Notes: generated from the letters alone by a model not told the origin. Numbered from the stretch's first letter, positions 17,131 through 26,424 are shown. The stretch: 64,000 bases of DNA from Actinoallomurus bryophytorum (GCF_006716425.1 NZ_VFOZ01000001.1:4092001-4156000), one strand, 5' to 3'. Translations and numbers: made by a program.

Positions 17131-18537
17131 CTACCCCTTGCAGGGGTCGTCCGCGGCGTTGACCGCGTCCGCGGTCTTGGGGATGGCCTTGGGCTGCGTG
17201 CCCTTGAGCCCCTCCCAGTCGGCGCCGAGGACCAGGTCCACCACACCCGCGGTGACGGACTGGGTGGCGACCGGCTTGCCGCCGGGTGCCACCTGCCCGA
17301 GGGCGGCGGCCTGCTGGTCGGCGCCGCTGCCGTAGCGCAGCTGGGTCTGGCTCAGCTTCGTGGACGAGGTGCCGATGCCCAGCACGGAGTAGCCGCGCGC
17401 GGTGAGCTGGTCGCCGACGCGCTGGGCCAGGCCGGGCGTACTGGTCCCGTTGAGCACCCGGACCTTGATCTGGGCCGGCGGCACACTCGCCTGCGTGGCC
17501 GGCGCGGGAGCCTGGATCCGGTTGTCACTGCGGACCGCGGCGAACAGGTTGTTCGCGTCGGGCTGCCGCCACGCGATCCGGTTGGGGTCCGGCGCGTAGG
17601 CCCCCCACGGCACCGTGATGAACTGCACCTTGCCCGCGGACATGCCCTGGAGGCTGCCCGCGACCTTCTTCATCTCATCGATGGTGAAGTCCTTGTCGGT
17701 GGTGACCGACTTCGTGGCCGCGTCGAAGAAGCTGTAGAGCTTGCTCGGGTTGGTCAGCGTGCCGTTGCTGGTGGCCTTCTTGACCACCGCGCCGAGGAAC
17801 TTCTGCTGCCGCTTGATCCGGTCCGTGTCCGAGCCGTCGCCGAGACCGTGCCGGTTGCGCACGTACGCGAGTGCGGTGTCGCCCTTCACGATGTGCCGGC
17901 CGGCGGACAGGTGCAGCTTGCTGTCCTTGTCGTCGACGCGCTGCGGAAGGCAGATCTCGACGCCGCCGAGGGCGTCCACGACCCGCTTGAAGCCGGAGAA
18001 GTCGACCTTCACGAAGTGGTCGACGCGGATCCCGGTCAGCGTCTCGATGGTGTGCATGGTGCAGCCGGCCCCGCCGTTGTTGAACGACGAGTTGATCATG
18101 TTGAGGCCACCCGGGATGCTCTTGCCGCCCGGCGTCGTGCACTCCGGCAGCTGCACCATCGAGTCGCGGGGGAAGCTGATGCCGATGGCCTTCTTACCGC
18201 CGGGGGAGAAGTGCAGCAGGATGATCGTGTCGGAGCGCTCGCCCTCCGCCTTGCCGTACTTGGCGTTGGCCCCGTTGCGCTGGTCCGAGCCGATCAGTAG
18301 CACGTTGAGAGCCTGGTTGAGCTTTGGCGGCCGGTGCGTGCCGAGCTCGGCGGTGACGTCCTCATGGGTGATGTTGCCCTGCAGCTTGCGGTACGTCCCG
18401 TACGCCACGAGGCTGGTCCCGACCAGGACCACGGCCAGTCCCACGGCCACCCAGCCGAGCACACGCCAGAGCATCCCCCGGTTCGGACCTTGGTCGAGGG
18501 GGGTGCCGTATTCGGTGTACTCGTAGTCGCTGAACAT
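17131..18537 (-). CDS. LytR-CpsA-Psr (LCP) family wall-polymer ligase with LytR_C domain
   Basis: A 468-residue type II membrane protein. One transmembrane segment lies at about 25-45, the LCP domain at about 75-250, and a C-terminal LytR_C domain at about 350-440. LCP landmarks include NVLLIGSDQR, GERSDTIILLHF, SFPRDSMVQLP, the INSSF and VDHFVKVDF blocks, and YVRNRHGLGDGSDTDRIKRQQ with the basic phosphate-binding residues. LCP enzymes transfer lipid-linked polymers (teichoic acids, arabinogalactan, capsule) to peptidoglycan. It is the likely final step for the glycan made by this locus and is placed like mycobacterial Rv3267. It follows the TIGR03089 gene by 5 bases in one operon. Confidence 0.93.
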   Translation of the reverse strand: MFSDYEYTEYGTPLDQGPNRGMLWRVLGWVAVGLAVVLVGTSLVAYGTYRKLQGNITHEDVTAELGTHRPPKLNQALNVLLIGSDQRNGANAKYGKAEGERSDTIILLHFSPGGKKAIGISFPRDSMVQLPECTTPGGKSIPGGLNMINSSFNNGGAGCTMHTIETLTGIRVDHFVKVDFSGFKRVVDALGGVEICLPQRVDDKDSKLHLSAGRHIVKGDTALAYVRNRHGLGDGSDTDRIKRQQKFLGAVVKKATSNGTLTNPSKLYSFFDAATKSVTTDKDFTIDEMKKVAGSLQGMSAGKVQFITVPWGAYAPDPNRIAWRQPDANNLFAAVRSDNRIQAPAPATQASVPPAQIKVRVLNGTSTPGLAQRVGDQLTARGYSVLGIGTSSTKLSQTQLRYGSGADQQAAALGQVAPGGKPVATQSVTAGVVDLVLGADWEGLKGTQPKAIPKTADAVNAADDPCKG

Positions 18538-18542
18538 CGGCC

Positions 18543-19301
18543 CTAAAGGCTAGGTCGAGTGGCTGAGTGGGTCGAACCTGGGCGAATCACCGCTGTGGCC
18601 CGTTCCAGAGATATACGACGGTCCAGTCGTGCTTCATCCGGATTTTGGCTGATTATTACTGATCCCTGCGAGGCCAGTGGGCCGATCAGTCCCGAAAGTA
18701 GGCCGTCCCGTGTGGCGTAGGACACAGTCGTCAGCATCCGTGTCGCCGGGGGCAGGCCCAGCGCCTCGGCCGCCGCGACGAGCTCCGCGCCGGTCATGAC
18801 CTCACCGCCGATCTCGACGGTCTGAGCGTCCGGCGACACGGCCGCGCCGAAACGGTCGCCGTAGGCACGCACCTCGATCGCGTAGTCGGTGACTCCGGGC
18901 GGGCACTCCTCGAGCGGGGCGCCGAGAGAGTGCAGCGACAGGCCGACCACCTCGGCCCCGGTCGAGAGCGCCGCGTCCAGGCGGCCCGGCGCCGCCGCCA
19001 CGATGTCGGCGTCCGCGGGGATGTCGCCCTCATCCACCGGCACCGCGGTCAGCCCCGCAGACCAGCACGCGAACAGCCAGACGGCGGTCTGCCAGTGGAG
19101 CGGCAGCGCGAGCACCACCTTGGCGCCCGGCTCGGCGCCGAGCCCGTCGATGAGGAGGTTCGCGGTCTTGGCGACCCAGTTGTCGAAGGTCTTCACCGAG
19201 AACTCGACGCGTTCGCCTGTGGCGTCGTCATAGAAGGTGACGAGGGGACGGGACGGTTCGGCGGCCAGCGCCCGACGCAGCAGGTCAACGGGATGCGACA
19301 T
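18543..19301 (-). CDS. TIGR03089 family protein (truncated acyl-CoA synthetase-like)
   Basis: A 252-residue protein matching the actinobacterial TIGR03089 family, which resembles the N-terminal part of AMP-forming acyl-CoA synthetases. It has the typical N-terminal KTFDNWVAKTANLL and PLHWQTAVWLFACWSAGLTAVPV stretches. It lacks the Ser/Thr/Gly-rich AMP-binding loop and the whole C-terminal domain, which is normal for this family, so catalysis is doubtful. It is 5 bases upstream of the LCP gene, the same pairing as Rv3268-Rv3267. That conserved pairing suggests an accessory role in envelope assembly; the function is unknown. Confidence 0.88.
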   Translation of the reverse strand: MSHPVDLLRRALAAEPSRPLVTFYDDATGERVEFSVKTFDNWVAKTANLLIDGLGAEPGAKVVLALPLHWQTAVWLFACWSAGLTAVPVDEGDIPADADIVAAAPGRLDAALSTGAEVVGLSLHSLGAPLEECPPGVTDYAIEVRAYGDRFGAAVSPDAQTVEIGGEVMTGAELVAAAEALGLPPATRMLTTVSYATRDGLLSGLIGPLASQGSVIISQNPDEARLDRRISLERATAVIRPGSTHSATRPSL

Positions 19302-19753
19302 GAAAGTGAAGACTAGGGCCTCATCCGAGGTCCTCGTCCGTAGCGAGCGGTGTCCAGGCGGCGCGTCGCAAGGCGGAGGAGGGAGTCGGCCTGGTGTTGG
19401 CCGGCGACCGACGCCCCGCGCGAGCCGGGCACCCGGATGGAGTCGGGTGTCCCGCCCGCAGGGAGACCGATCGGGGGCTTTCGGGGGTAGGGGCGTACGT
19501 CGTCTGCTCTAGCCTGACTGGTCGCGCCGGTCCGCGGGACCGGCGCGCGCGGGCCGCTGCCGTTACCCGCGAAACCGGCGTCTGACCATGGCCCATGGTC
19601 GGCAACGAACCATTGGTAAGGTCACGCTGTGCAGCTGCGGTACAACCACCGGCTCGATTCCCCGCGAGGTCGCCGCGTCGCGCCAGGGCGTGTCGGACCC
19701 GCCCTGGGGCCGGTGCCGGATGACGGACCGCCGTCGAACCGCCGAGGTGCCGC
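19302..19753. other. 452-base divergent intergenic region
   Basis: This lies between the TIGR03089/LCP operon (minus) and the GT-C gene (plus) and must hold promoters for both. I see no convincing gene: the short frames here have poor codon bias and no ribosome sites. A strong inverted repeat is at 19523-19547 and a short palindrome (CCATGGCCCATGG) is at about 19587-19599. Confidence 0.6.
19523..19547. repeat. perfect 10-bp inverted repeat
   Basis: The arms CGCGCCGGTC and GACCGGCGCG flank a 5-base spacer. No T-run follows, and both neighbouring genes point away, so a terminator role is unlikely. It could be a regulator site or a leader hairpin of the GT-C gene. Confidence 0.6.
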
Positions 19754-21850
19754 ATGAACACCTGCGAGACCGACGACTGGCGTTCGCGCCGCGGCGCCGC
19801 GGCCGCCGGCACGGCGGGCGATGAGCCGGACGTGTCCCGGGCCGGCCTCTGCCTGGCGCGCCTCACCCTCGTGCCGGCGCTTGTGCTGGTCTCCTGGCTG
19901 GCCGTCGCCCTGCCGCTGCTCATGGCAGGAGTGTTCACGCCCCTGCCGGCGATCGCGTTGTTCGTCCCCGTCGCCGCGCTCGTGCTGACGTTCGGCCTGC
20001 GGGCCGTGCGCCCGCCGGCGGGCCACGGTGGCCGGTGGGGTTCGTGGTGGACGGTGGCCGGCCTGCTCGCCGTCACGGTGGCGTTCTGCGCGCTGCAGCT
20101 CGCGACGTACTCCCAGCAGATCGTGGTGCGCCGCGACCCCGCCTCGTACTTCAACTTCGCCACCTGGCTGGCCGGCCACGGGTCGCTGCCGATCCACGCG
20201 CTCCAGCAGGCGTTCGGCGGCGCGGACCCCGCGCTGTCGTTCGGCAGCCCGGCGTTCTACCAGCACGGGAGCGTGCTCTGGCCGCAGTTCATGGCCGGCA
20301 CCCCGATGATCCTGGCGCCGGTCGGCCGTCTCGCCGGCCCGTACGCCATGCTCGCCGTGATGCCGGTGCTCGGCGGCCTGGCCGTCCTGTCGTTCGGCGG
20401 TCTGGTGGCCCGGCTGATCGGCCCGCGCTGGGCGCCGGCCGGAGCGCTGGCGCTGGCGCTGACCTGGCCGATGATGATGATCTCGCGGTCGATCTACAGC
20501 GAGACCGCCGCCCTCGTGCTGATGTGCGGCGGGCTGGCCCTCACGCTGGACGCGGTCCGCTCGGACCGCAGGCTGCCCGCGCTCCTCGGCGGGCTGGCGC
20601 TCGGGCTGACGATCCTCGTGCGGATCGACGGGCTGCGTGACGTGCTGCCGGTCGTCGCGTACGCCGGGCTGCTGGTGGCTCTGCGGAGACGCACGGGGCC
20701 GGCGCTGTTCGCCGGGCTCGTCGCCGGCGTCGCGGCCGGGCTGATCGAGGGCTACACGATGTCCCGGCCGTACCTCCACTATGTCGGTGGCTCGCTGGTC
20801 CCCCTGCTCTACATCGGTGTGGCCGTGGTCGTGGTCTCGGCGCTGGCGACCCTGGTCATCCGCCGCCGCGGGCTGCCCGATCTCACGCGCTTCCGGCTGC
20901 CGGACCTGGTGGTGCCGGTCACGTTCGCGGTGATGGCCTTCTTCGCCGCCCGGCCGAAGTTCCAGATCGTCCGCAGAGTGCCGGACAACCCCGACGACCG
21001 GGCCAACGCCGCCTACATCGCCGCCCTGCAGAAGTCCCTGCGGCTGCCGCTGGACCCCAACCGTCAGTACTCCGAGCTGAGCCTGCACTGGGTGACCTGG
21101 TACATCGGCGTGCCGGCCACGCTGCTCGCCACGATCGGCGCCGGCCTGCTCGCCCGCAAGCTGCTGCGCCGGCGCCGTACCGAGTGGGCCCTGCCGTACG
21201 CGGTGATCGCGTGGACGACGGTGACGACGCTCTGGCGGCCCGGGATCACGCCCGACCAGCCGTGGGGGAGCCGCCGGCTGATCGTCGTCGTGCTTCCGGG
21301 CCTGCTGCTGTTCGCCCTGTGGCTGGTGGCGTGGGCGGTGCGAAACGTGCGGCGCCTCGGGTACGGTCCCCAGATCGCGGCGGCCACCGCGGTCGCGGGC
21401 GTCGCGCTGATCATGGTGCCCACCGTGCTGACGTCGGCCGGGCTGGCGTTCACCCCGACCGAGCAGGGAGAGGTCGCCCAGGCGCGGTCGATGTGCCACC
21501 GGATCGGGCCGCGCGCCACCGTGCTCATCGTCGAGCGCGTCACGGCCGACCGGTTCACCCAGCTGATCCGCGGCATGTGCGGCGTGCCGTCCGGCCGGAT
21601 CCAGGCACGGCCGGGCTCCAGCACCGCCGCCGCCGAGGATGTTTCCCGTATCGCCAGGAAAGTCGCCGCGGCCGGCCGCCGCCCGGTGCTCCTGGGCGCG
21701 AACTCCGCCGACGTCGCCCCGTACGGCCGTGCCAGCCAGGTCTTCCACGTTTTCACCCGCCGGGATTCGAGCAGCCTCGTCAGCGCTCCCCAGGGCACCT
21801 GGTCACTGACGATCAACGTCTGGATGGCCGATCCTGTGTACGCAGGGTGA
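19754..21850 (+). CDS. GT-C type membrane glycosyltransferase (GT39/ArnT-like)
   Basis: A 698-residue polytopic protein with about 12 hydrophobic segments. After the second segment an extracytoplasmic loop has RRDPASYFNFATWLAGHG, with D128 in the D-x-x-x-Y setting of the GT-C catalytic aspartate. Such enzymes use polyprenyl-phosphate sugars outside the membrane. A soluble C-terminal region from about 590 follows the last segment. The ATG at 19754 has a GAGG ribosome site about 8 bases upstream. Its stop overlaps the GTG of a polyprenyl-phosphate glycosyltransferase-like GT2, so the donor supplier and the user appear translationally coupled. Family assignment within GT-C is tentative. Confidence 0.8.
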   Translation: MNTCETDDWRSRRGAAAAGTAGDEPDVSRAGLCLARLTLVPALVLVSWLAVALPLLMAGVFTPLPAIALFVPVAALVLTFGLRAVRPPAGHGGRWGSWWTVAGLLAVTVAFCALQLATYSQQIVVRRDPASYFNFATWLAGHGSLPIHALQQAFGGADPALSFGSPAFYQHGSVLWPQFMAGTPMILAPVGRLAGPYAMLAVMPVLGGLAVLSFGGLVARLIGPRWAPAGALALALTWPMMMISRSIYSETAALVLMCGGLALTLDAVRSDRRLPALLGGLALGLTILVRIDGLRDVLPVVAYAGLLVALRRRTGPALFAGLVAGVAAGLIEGYTMSRPYLHYVGGSLVPLLYIGVAVVVVSALATLVIRRRGLPDLTRFRLPDLVVPVTFAVMAFFAARPKFQIVRRVPDNPDDRANAAYIAALQKSLRLPLDPNRQYSELSLHWVTWYIGVPATLLATIGAGLLARKLLRRRRTEWALPYAVIAWTTVTTLWRPGITPDQPWGSRRLIVVVLPGLLLFALWLVAWAVRNVRRLGYGPQIAAATAVAGVALIMVPTVLTSAGLAFTPTEQGEVAQARSMCHRIGPRATVLIVERVTADRFTQLIRGMCGVPSGRIQARPGSSTAAAEDVSRIARKVAAAGRRPVLLGANSADVAPYGRASQVFHVFTRRDSSSLVSAPQGTWSLTINVWMADPVYAG

Positions 21851-22800
21851 ACACTGCGTACCCTTGGCTCGTGGACCAGGTAGTCCGAGTATCCTCGCCG
21901 GGCGTGACTAACACGCCCCATGTGACGATCGTGTTGCCCTGCTACAACGAGCAGGACCACGTCATCGACGAGGTCGAGCGCATCTGCAAGGCGATGGACG
22001 CCAGCGGACACACCTACGAGCTGCTCGCCGTCGACGACTTCTCCACCGATGGCACTTTGGCCCGGCTCGAAGAGGCAGCGCCGCACTTCCCGAATATGCA
22101 GGTGGTGCCGTTCCACCGCAACGGCGGCTCCGGCACCGTACGCCGCATCGGATCCCAGCAGGCCAAGGGCGACATCGTCGTCTGGACCGACGCGGACATG
22201 ACCTATCCGAACGACCGCATCCCCGAGCTGGTCGACATCCTCGACACCGACCGGTCGGTGGATCAGGTGGTCGGCGCGCGTACCACCGAGGAGGGCACGC
22301 ACAAGCTGCTGCGGGTGCCGGCCAAGTGGTTCATCCGCAAGACGGCCGAGCGTCTCGCCGGGCAGAAGATCCCGGACCTCAACTCCGGGCTGCGCGCCTT
22401 CCGCAAGGACGTCGCCGAGCCGTACCTCAAGCTGCTGCCGCCGGGGTTCTCCTGCGTCACCACCATCACGCTGGCGTTCCTGTCCAACCAGCACGACATC
22501 CGTTACGTGCCGATCGACTACGCCAAGCGTGCCGGCAGCTCGAAGTTCCACTTCGTGCACGACGCCTACCGCTACATCCTGCAGGTGTTGCGGATGGTGA
22601 TGTACTTCAACCCGCTCAAGGTCCTCATGCCGCCCGCGCTGTGGCTGATCGGGCTGGGCATCGCCAAGGGCGTCTTCGACATGGTCGTGCACCCGGTGCG
22701 GTTCGCGAACAACACCGTCATGATCTTCGTGACCGGGCTGATCATCGGCTCGATGGCACTGCTCGCCGACCTGATCGTGCGGTCGCGGGGAGACACGTGA
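21847..22800 (+). CDS. polyprenol-phosphate glycosyltransferase-like GT2 (DPM1/GtrB type)
   Basis: A protein of about 317 residues. The GT2 catalytic domain begins VTIVLPCYNEQ, has DDFSTDGT, the metal site WTDADMTYP and the acceptor block DLNSGLRAFRK. Two C-terminal transmembrane segments (about 255-275 and 290-312) fit enzymes that load a sugar onto polyprenyl phosphate. The GTG at 21847 overlaps the GT-C stop (GTGA); downstream GTGs at 21871 or 21904 would shorten it by 8 or 19 residues and cannot be excluded. With the GT-C and the following GT4 it forms a three-gene coupled operon. The sugar is probably mannose or glucose by analogy. Confidence 0.88.
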   Translation: MNTAYPWLVDQVVRVSSPGVTNTPHVTIVLPCYNEQDHVIDEVERICKAMDASGHTYELLAVDDFSTDGTLARLEEAAPHFPNMQVVPFHRNGGSGTVRRIGSQQAKGDIVVWTDADMTYPNDRIPELVDILDTDRSVDQVVGARTTEEGTHKLLRVPAKWFIRKTAERLAGQKIPDLNSGLRAFRKDVAEPYLKLLPPGFSCVTTITLAFLSNQHDIRYVPIDYAKRAGSSKFHFVHDAYRYILQVLRMVMYFNPLKVLMPPALWLIGLGIAKGVFDMVVHPVRFANNTVMIFVTGLIIGSMALLADLIVRSRGDT

Positions 22801-23891
22801 AAATAGCGATCGTCGGGCCGGCCTTCCCGTACAAGGGCGGCGGCGCCCACCACACGACCGAGCTCGCGCACCGGCTGGTCGCCGCGGGTCACGAGGTGAC
22901 ACTGGAGTCGTGGAAGGCGCAGTACCCGTCCTTCCTCTATCCAGGCGAGCAGACGATCTCCAGGCCGGAGGGCGTCCCGTACCCGGACACCCGCCGCACG
23001 CTGGCCTGGTACCGCCCGGACGGCTGGATCCGCACAGGCCGGCGGCTGCGCTCCTTCGACCTCGTCGTGCTCGTGGTGCTCTCTCCGGTGCAGATCCCGG
23101 CCTACCTGGGGATCGCGTACGGTCTCGGCCACAAGGCCGGCGGACCACGGCTCGTCGCCCTCTGCCACAACGTGCTGCCGCACGAGCGCAAGCCCTACGA
23201 CGTGCCGCTGATGCGACGACTGCTCCGTCGTACCGACGGCGCCCTCGTGCACTCGGCCCAGCAGGCCCAGCTCGCCCGTGACCTGGCTCCGGGCACTCCC
23301 GTGCTCACCGCCGGGCTGCCCGCGCACCTGCCGACGCCGCCTGGGGGGCACCGCATCGTCGTCCCCGACGCCGAACCCGCGAACCACCTGCTGTTCTTCG
23401 GCATGGTCAGGCCGTACAAGGGTCTCGACGTACTCCTGCGGTCGCTCGCGGAGATCGACGACGTCACGCTGACGGTGGCCGGGGAGTTCTGGGGCGGGGT
23501 CGAGGACACACGCGCGCTGATCTCCTCGCTCGGGCTGGACTCCCGGGTCGAGCTACGACCCGGGTACGTCCCGGCGGACGACGTGCCCAAGCTGTTCGCC
23601 GGCGCCGACGCGCTCGTGCTGCCCTATCGCACCGCGACGGCCTCGCAGAACGTCTTCATGGCCTACGAGCACGGCGTCCCGGTGATCGCCACCCGGGCGG
23701 GCACATTGGCCGACCACGTACGGGAGGGCGTCGACGGCGTCCTGTGCGAACCGGACGACGCGGAGTCGTTGACGGACGCGCTGAAGCGCTTCTATGCCCC
23801 CGGCGAGCCGGCCCGGCTCCGGGCAGGGGTCAAACCGGTCGACGCCGAACCTCACTGGGAGCTCTACCTGGACCAACTGCTCAGCCGCTGA
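22797..23891 (+). CDS. family 4 glycosyltransferase
   Basis: A 364-residue GT-B enzyme. It begins KIAIVGPAFPYKGGGAHHTTEL, a donor/acceptor loop typical of GT4, and has LLFFGMVRPYKGLDVLL in the second domain and NVFMAYEHGVPVIATRAG as the donor-site helix. In this helix the usual first Glu of EX7E appears as the Glu of AYEHG. The GTG start overlaps the upstream GT2 stop by 4 bases. It is the last gene of this operon; the following 215 bases contain nothing I recognise. Confidence 0.9.
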   Translation: MKIAIVGPAFPYKGGGAHHTTELAHRLVAAGHEVTLESWKAQYPSFLYPGEQTISRPEGVPYPDTRRTLAWYRPDGWIRTGRRLRSFDLVVLVVLSPVQIPAYLGIAYGLGHKAGGPRLVALCHNVLPHERKPYDVPLMRRLLRRTDGALVHSAQQAQLARDLAPGTPVLTAGLPAHLPTPPGGHRIVVPDAEPANHLLFFGMVRPYKGLDVLLRSLAEIDDVTLTVAGEFWGGVEDTRALISSLGLDSRVELRPGYVPADDVPKLFAGADALVLPYRTATASQNVFMAYEHGVPVIATRAGTLADHVREGVDGVLCEPDDAESLTDALKRFYAPGEPARLRAGVKPVDAEPHWELYLDQLLSR

Positions 23892-24106
23892 GAGCCGGCG
23901 TCCGGATCGAGAGGCGGCAATCGGCTCACGCTGACCGGCGCTCGACCAGAGCGGTCTCCCGGGCGTCTGAGCGTCGTACGCGGCGGCCCGGAAGCGCCTG
24001 GTCAAGGTTGGAGCTCGCCGTGTGGGGAATCCTGTGATCGCCGGTCAGGGCCCTGCCGGCCGTCTTGGCCGCCGTCGGGGCCCACAGCTTCGGGGGAAGT
24101 CAGCCG

Positions 24107-25528
24107 ATGGCGTCGAAGGAGCCACAACACGGCGGTCCCGCCACGCCTGAACTGCAGGTGAATCCGCTGTTCAGCCGGGAGCCGGTGACCATACCGCGGT
24201 ATGCCCTTCCGGATGGAGAGATGGATCCGGCGACCGCGTACCAGGTGGTGCACGACGAGTTGATGCTGGACGGCAACGCGCGGTTGAACCTGGCGACGTT
24301 CGTCACCACCTGGGCCGAACCTCAGGCACGACGGCTCATGGCCGAGTGCGCCGAAAAGAACATGATCGACAAGGACGAGTATCCGCAGACCGCCGAGCTG
24401 GAGCTGCGCTGCGTGCACATGCTGGCCCGGCTGTGGCACGCCGCGGACCCGCGCCACGTGATCGGATGCTCGACGACCGGCTCGAGTGAGGCCGCCATGC
24501 TTGCGGGGCTCGCGCTCAAACGACGCTGGCGGCACCGCCGCGGAGACCGGGCGGACGGCCGGCCGAACCTCGTGATGGGCGTCAACGTCCAGGTCTGCTG
24601 GGAGAAGTTCGCCGACTACTTCGAGGTCGAGCCACGCTACGTGCCGATGGAGGGCGACCGCTATCACCTGAGCCCGAAGAGGGCGGTGGAGCTGTGCGAC
24701 GAGAACACCATCGGGGTCGTCGCCGTTCTCGGCTCGACGTTCGACGGCAGCTACGAGCCGGTGGCCGAGGTCGCGGCGGAGCTGGACGACCTGCAAGAGC
24801 GGACCGGTCTCGACGTGCCGATCCACGTCGACGGGGCCTCGGGCGCGATGATCGCGCCCTTCCTCGATCCGGACCTGGTCTGGGACTTCCGTCTGCCCCG
24901 CGTGGCCTCGATCAACACCTCGGGCCACAAGTACGGGCTGGTCATGCCCGGCCTTGGCTGGGCGCTGTGGCGCGATGCCGAGGCGCTGCCGGATGACCTG
25001 GTCTTCCACGTCAACTATCTGGGCGGGAGCATGCCCACCTTCGCGTTGAACTTCTCCCGTCCCGGCGCCCAGGTCATCGCGCAGTACTACAACTTCCTGC
25101 GGCTGGGCTTCGACGGCTACCGCCGCGTCCAGCGCACCTGCCGGGACGTCGCCACGCGACTGGCCGGCAAGATCGCCGCACTGGGCCCGTTCGAACTGAT
25201 CACGGACGGCGGCCAGGCGCCGGTCTTCGCCTTCCGGGTACGCCCGGAGATCACCAACTTCACCGTCTTCGACATCTCGGCGGCCCTGCGCGAACACGGG
25301 TGGCTGGTGCCGGCCTACGCGTTCCCGCCGGACCGTACCGACCTGTCGGTGTTGCGGATCGTCGTCCGCAACGGTTTCAGCCATGACCTGGCCGACCTGC
25401 TCCTGGAGGACATGCGCCGGGTCCTGCCACGTCTGCGGCGGCAGCGCGAGCCTCATCGCGACTTCGACGACGCCGGTGCGTTCGCGCATGGCATCACGGC
25501 CGGGCACCGGCAGCAGAGCGACCCGTGA
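24107..25528 (+). CDS. gadB: glutamate decarboxylase
   Basis: A 473-residue PLP-dependent group II decarboxylase producing GABA from glutamate with proton consumption. It has TTWAEPQARRLM near 65, GSSEAAMLAGLALKRRW, the HVDGASGAMIAPF block containing the PLP aspartate, and the Schiff-base lysine K275 in NTSGHKYGLV. Length matches E. coli GadB (466). The start is the ATG at 24107 with GGGGGAAG at 24092-24099; an in-frame TTG at 24065 has no ribosome site. Acid activation through a His/Glu-rich tail cannot be judged. It is followed 26 bases later by a class II glutamine amidotransferase gene, an unusual partner. Confidence 0.94.
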   Translation: MASKEPQHGGPATPELQVNPLFSREPVTIPRYALPDGEMDPATAYQVVHDELMLDGNARLNLATFVTTWAEPQARRLMAECAEKNMIDKDEYPQTAELELRCVHMLARLWHAADPRHVIGCSTTGSSEAAMLAGLALKRRWRHRRGDRADGRPNLVMGVNVQVCWEKFADYFEVEPRYVPMEGDRYHLSPKRAVELCDENTIGVVAVLGSTFDGSYEPVAEVAAELDDLQERTGLDVPIHVDGASGAMIAPFLDPDLVWDFRLPRVASINTSGHKYGLVMPGLGWALWRDAEALPDDLVFHVNYLGGSMPTFALNFSRPGAQVIAQYYNFLRLGFDGYRRVQRTCRDVATRLAGKIAALGPFELITDGGQAPVFAFRVRPEITNFTVFDISAALREHGWLVPAYAFPPDRTDLSVLRIVVRNGFSHDLADLLLEDMRRVLPRLRRQREPHRDFDDAGAFAHGITAGHRQQSDP

Positions 25529-25554
25529 TCTGGAATCGATGAGGAGCGTGCGCG

Positions 25555-26424
25555 ATGTGTCGTCTGTTCGGCATGAGTGGTTCGCCCCGGCGTACCCACG
25601 CCACGTTCTGGCTGCTCGACGCGCCCGACAGTCTCAGCGAGCAGAGCCGGCGAGATCCGGACGGAACCGGGCTGGGCTACTTCGACGCCAACGGAGCCCC
25701 ACGTGTGCACAAGGCGCCCGTCGCCGCGTACGAGGACCGCTGTTTCGCCGCGGAGGCCAGGCAGATCGCGTCGACGACCTTTCTCGCCCACCTCCGCTTC
25801 GCCTCCACCGGCGGCCTGGAACACCGCAACACTCACCCGTTCGAGCAGGATGGGCGCCTCTTCGCGCACAACGGCGTGATCGAGAACCTGGATGAGCTCG
25901 ACACCGAGCTCGGCCCGGACCTCTCGCTGGTCCATGGGGACACTGACTCCGAACGGTTCTTCGCCCTGATCACACGCGAGATCCGGGCCCACGGCGGGGA
26001 CGTCGCCGACGGCATCGTCCGCGCGGCCCGCTGGATCGCCGACCGCCTGCCCGTCTACTCCCTCAACATGATCGTGACGACCTCGGACGAACTCTGGGCG
26101 TTGCGCTACCCCGAGACCCACGGTCTGTACGTGCTCGAACGCCGGCGCGGCGGCTACCACGGCGACCGGCAACTCGACCACAGCGGCACCGCCGGTCACC
26201 TGCGCGTCCACTGCCACGACCTGGCCGATGCGCCCGCGGTCGTGGTGGCCAGCGAACGCATGGACGACAATCCCGCCTGGCGCCTGATGGAAGCAGGAGA
26301 GCTCCTCCACGTCGGCCCGGACCTGGGCGTCACCCGGACGATCGCACTTCCCCACGAACCCCGCCACCGGCTCGACCTGACCGATCTGCGCCCGGAAGCC
26401 GCCGCATCCCAGCAAACGGCGTAG
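25555..26424 (+). CDS. class II glutamine amidotransferase (GATase_4, YafJ/EgtC-like)
   Basis: A 289-residue N-terminal-nucleophile hydrolase domain standing alone. After Met removal Cys2 (MCRLFGMSG) is the nucleophile. Supporting motifs are RRDPDGTGLGYF, THFLAHLRFAS-like TTFLAHLRFASTG with the conserved Arg, NTHPF and FAHNGVIEN. No synthase domain is attached. It lies 26 bases after gadB, so the two are likely co-transcribed. A glutaminase activity feeding glutamate to the decarboxylase would fit, in parallel to known glutaminase-decarboxylase acid resistance systems. A different amide substrate is the alternative. Confidence 0.87.
   Translation: MCRLFGMSGSPRRTHATFWLLDAPDSLSEQSRRDPDGTGLGYFDANGAPRVHKAPVAAYEDRCFAAEARQIASTTFLAHLRFASTGGLEHRNTHPFEQDGRLFAHNGVIENLDELDTELGPDLSLVHGDTDSERFFALITREIRAHGGDVADGIVRAARWIADRLPVYSLNMIVTTSDELWALRYPETHGLYVLERRRGGYHGDRQLDHSGTAGHLRVHCHDLADAPAVVVASERMDDNPAWRLMEAGELLHVGPDLGVTRTIALPHEPRHRLDLTDLRPEAAASQQTA

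Noticed and set aside
19588-19824. 78-residue plus frame upstream of the GT-C gene
   Set aside because: It overlaps the GT-C start in another frame and shows no codon bias or conserved motif.
19622-21748. 708-residue minus-strand open frame antisense to the GT-C gene
   Set aside because: It is a GC-skew shadow: Arg/Gly/His-rich composition, no domain, no ribosome site, and it fully overlaps a better-supported gene.
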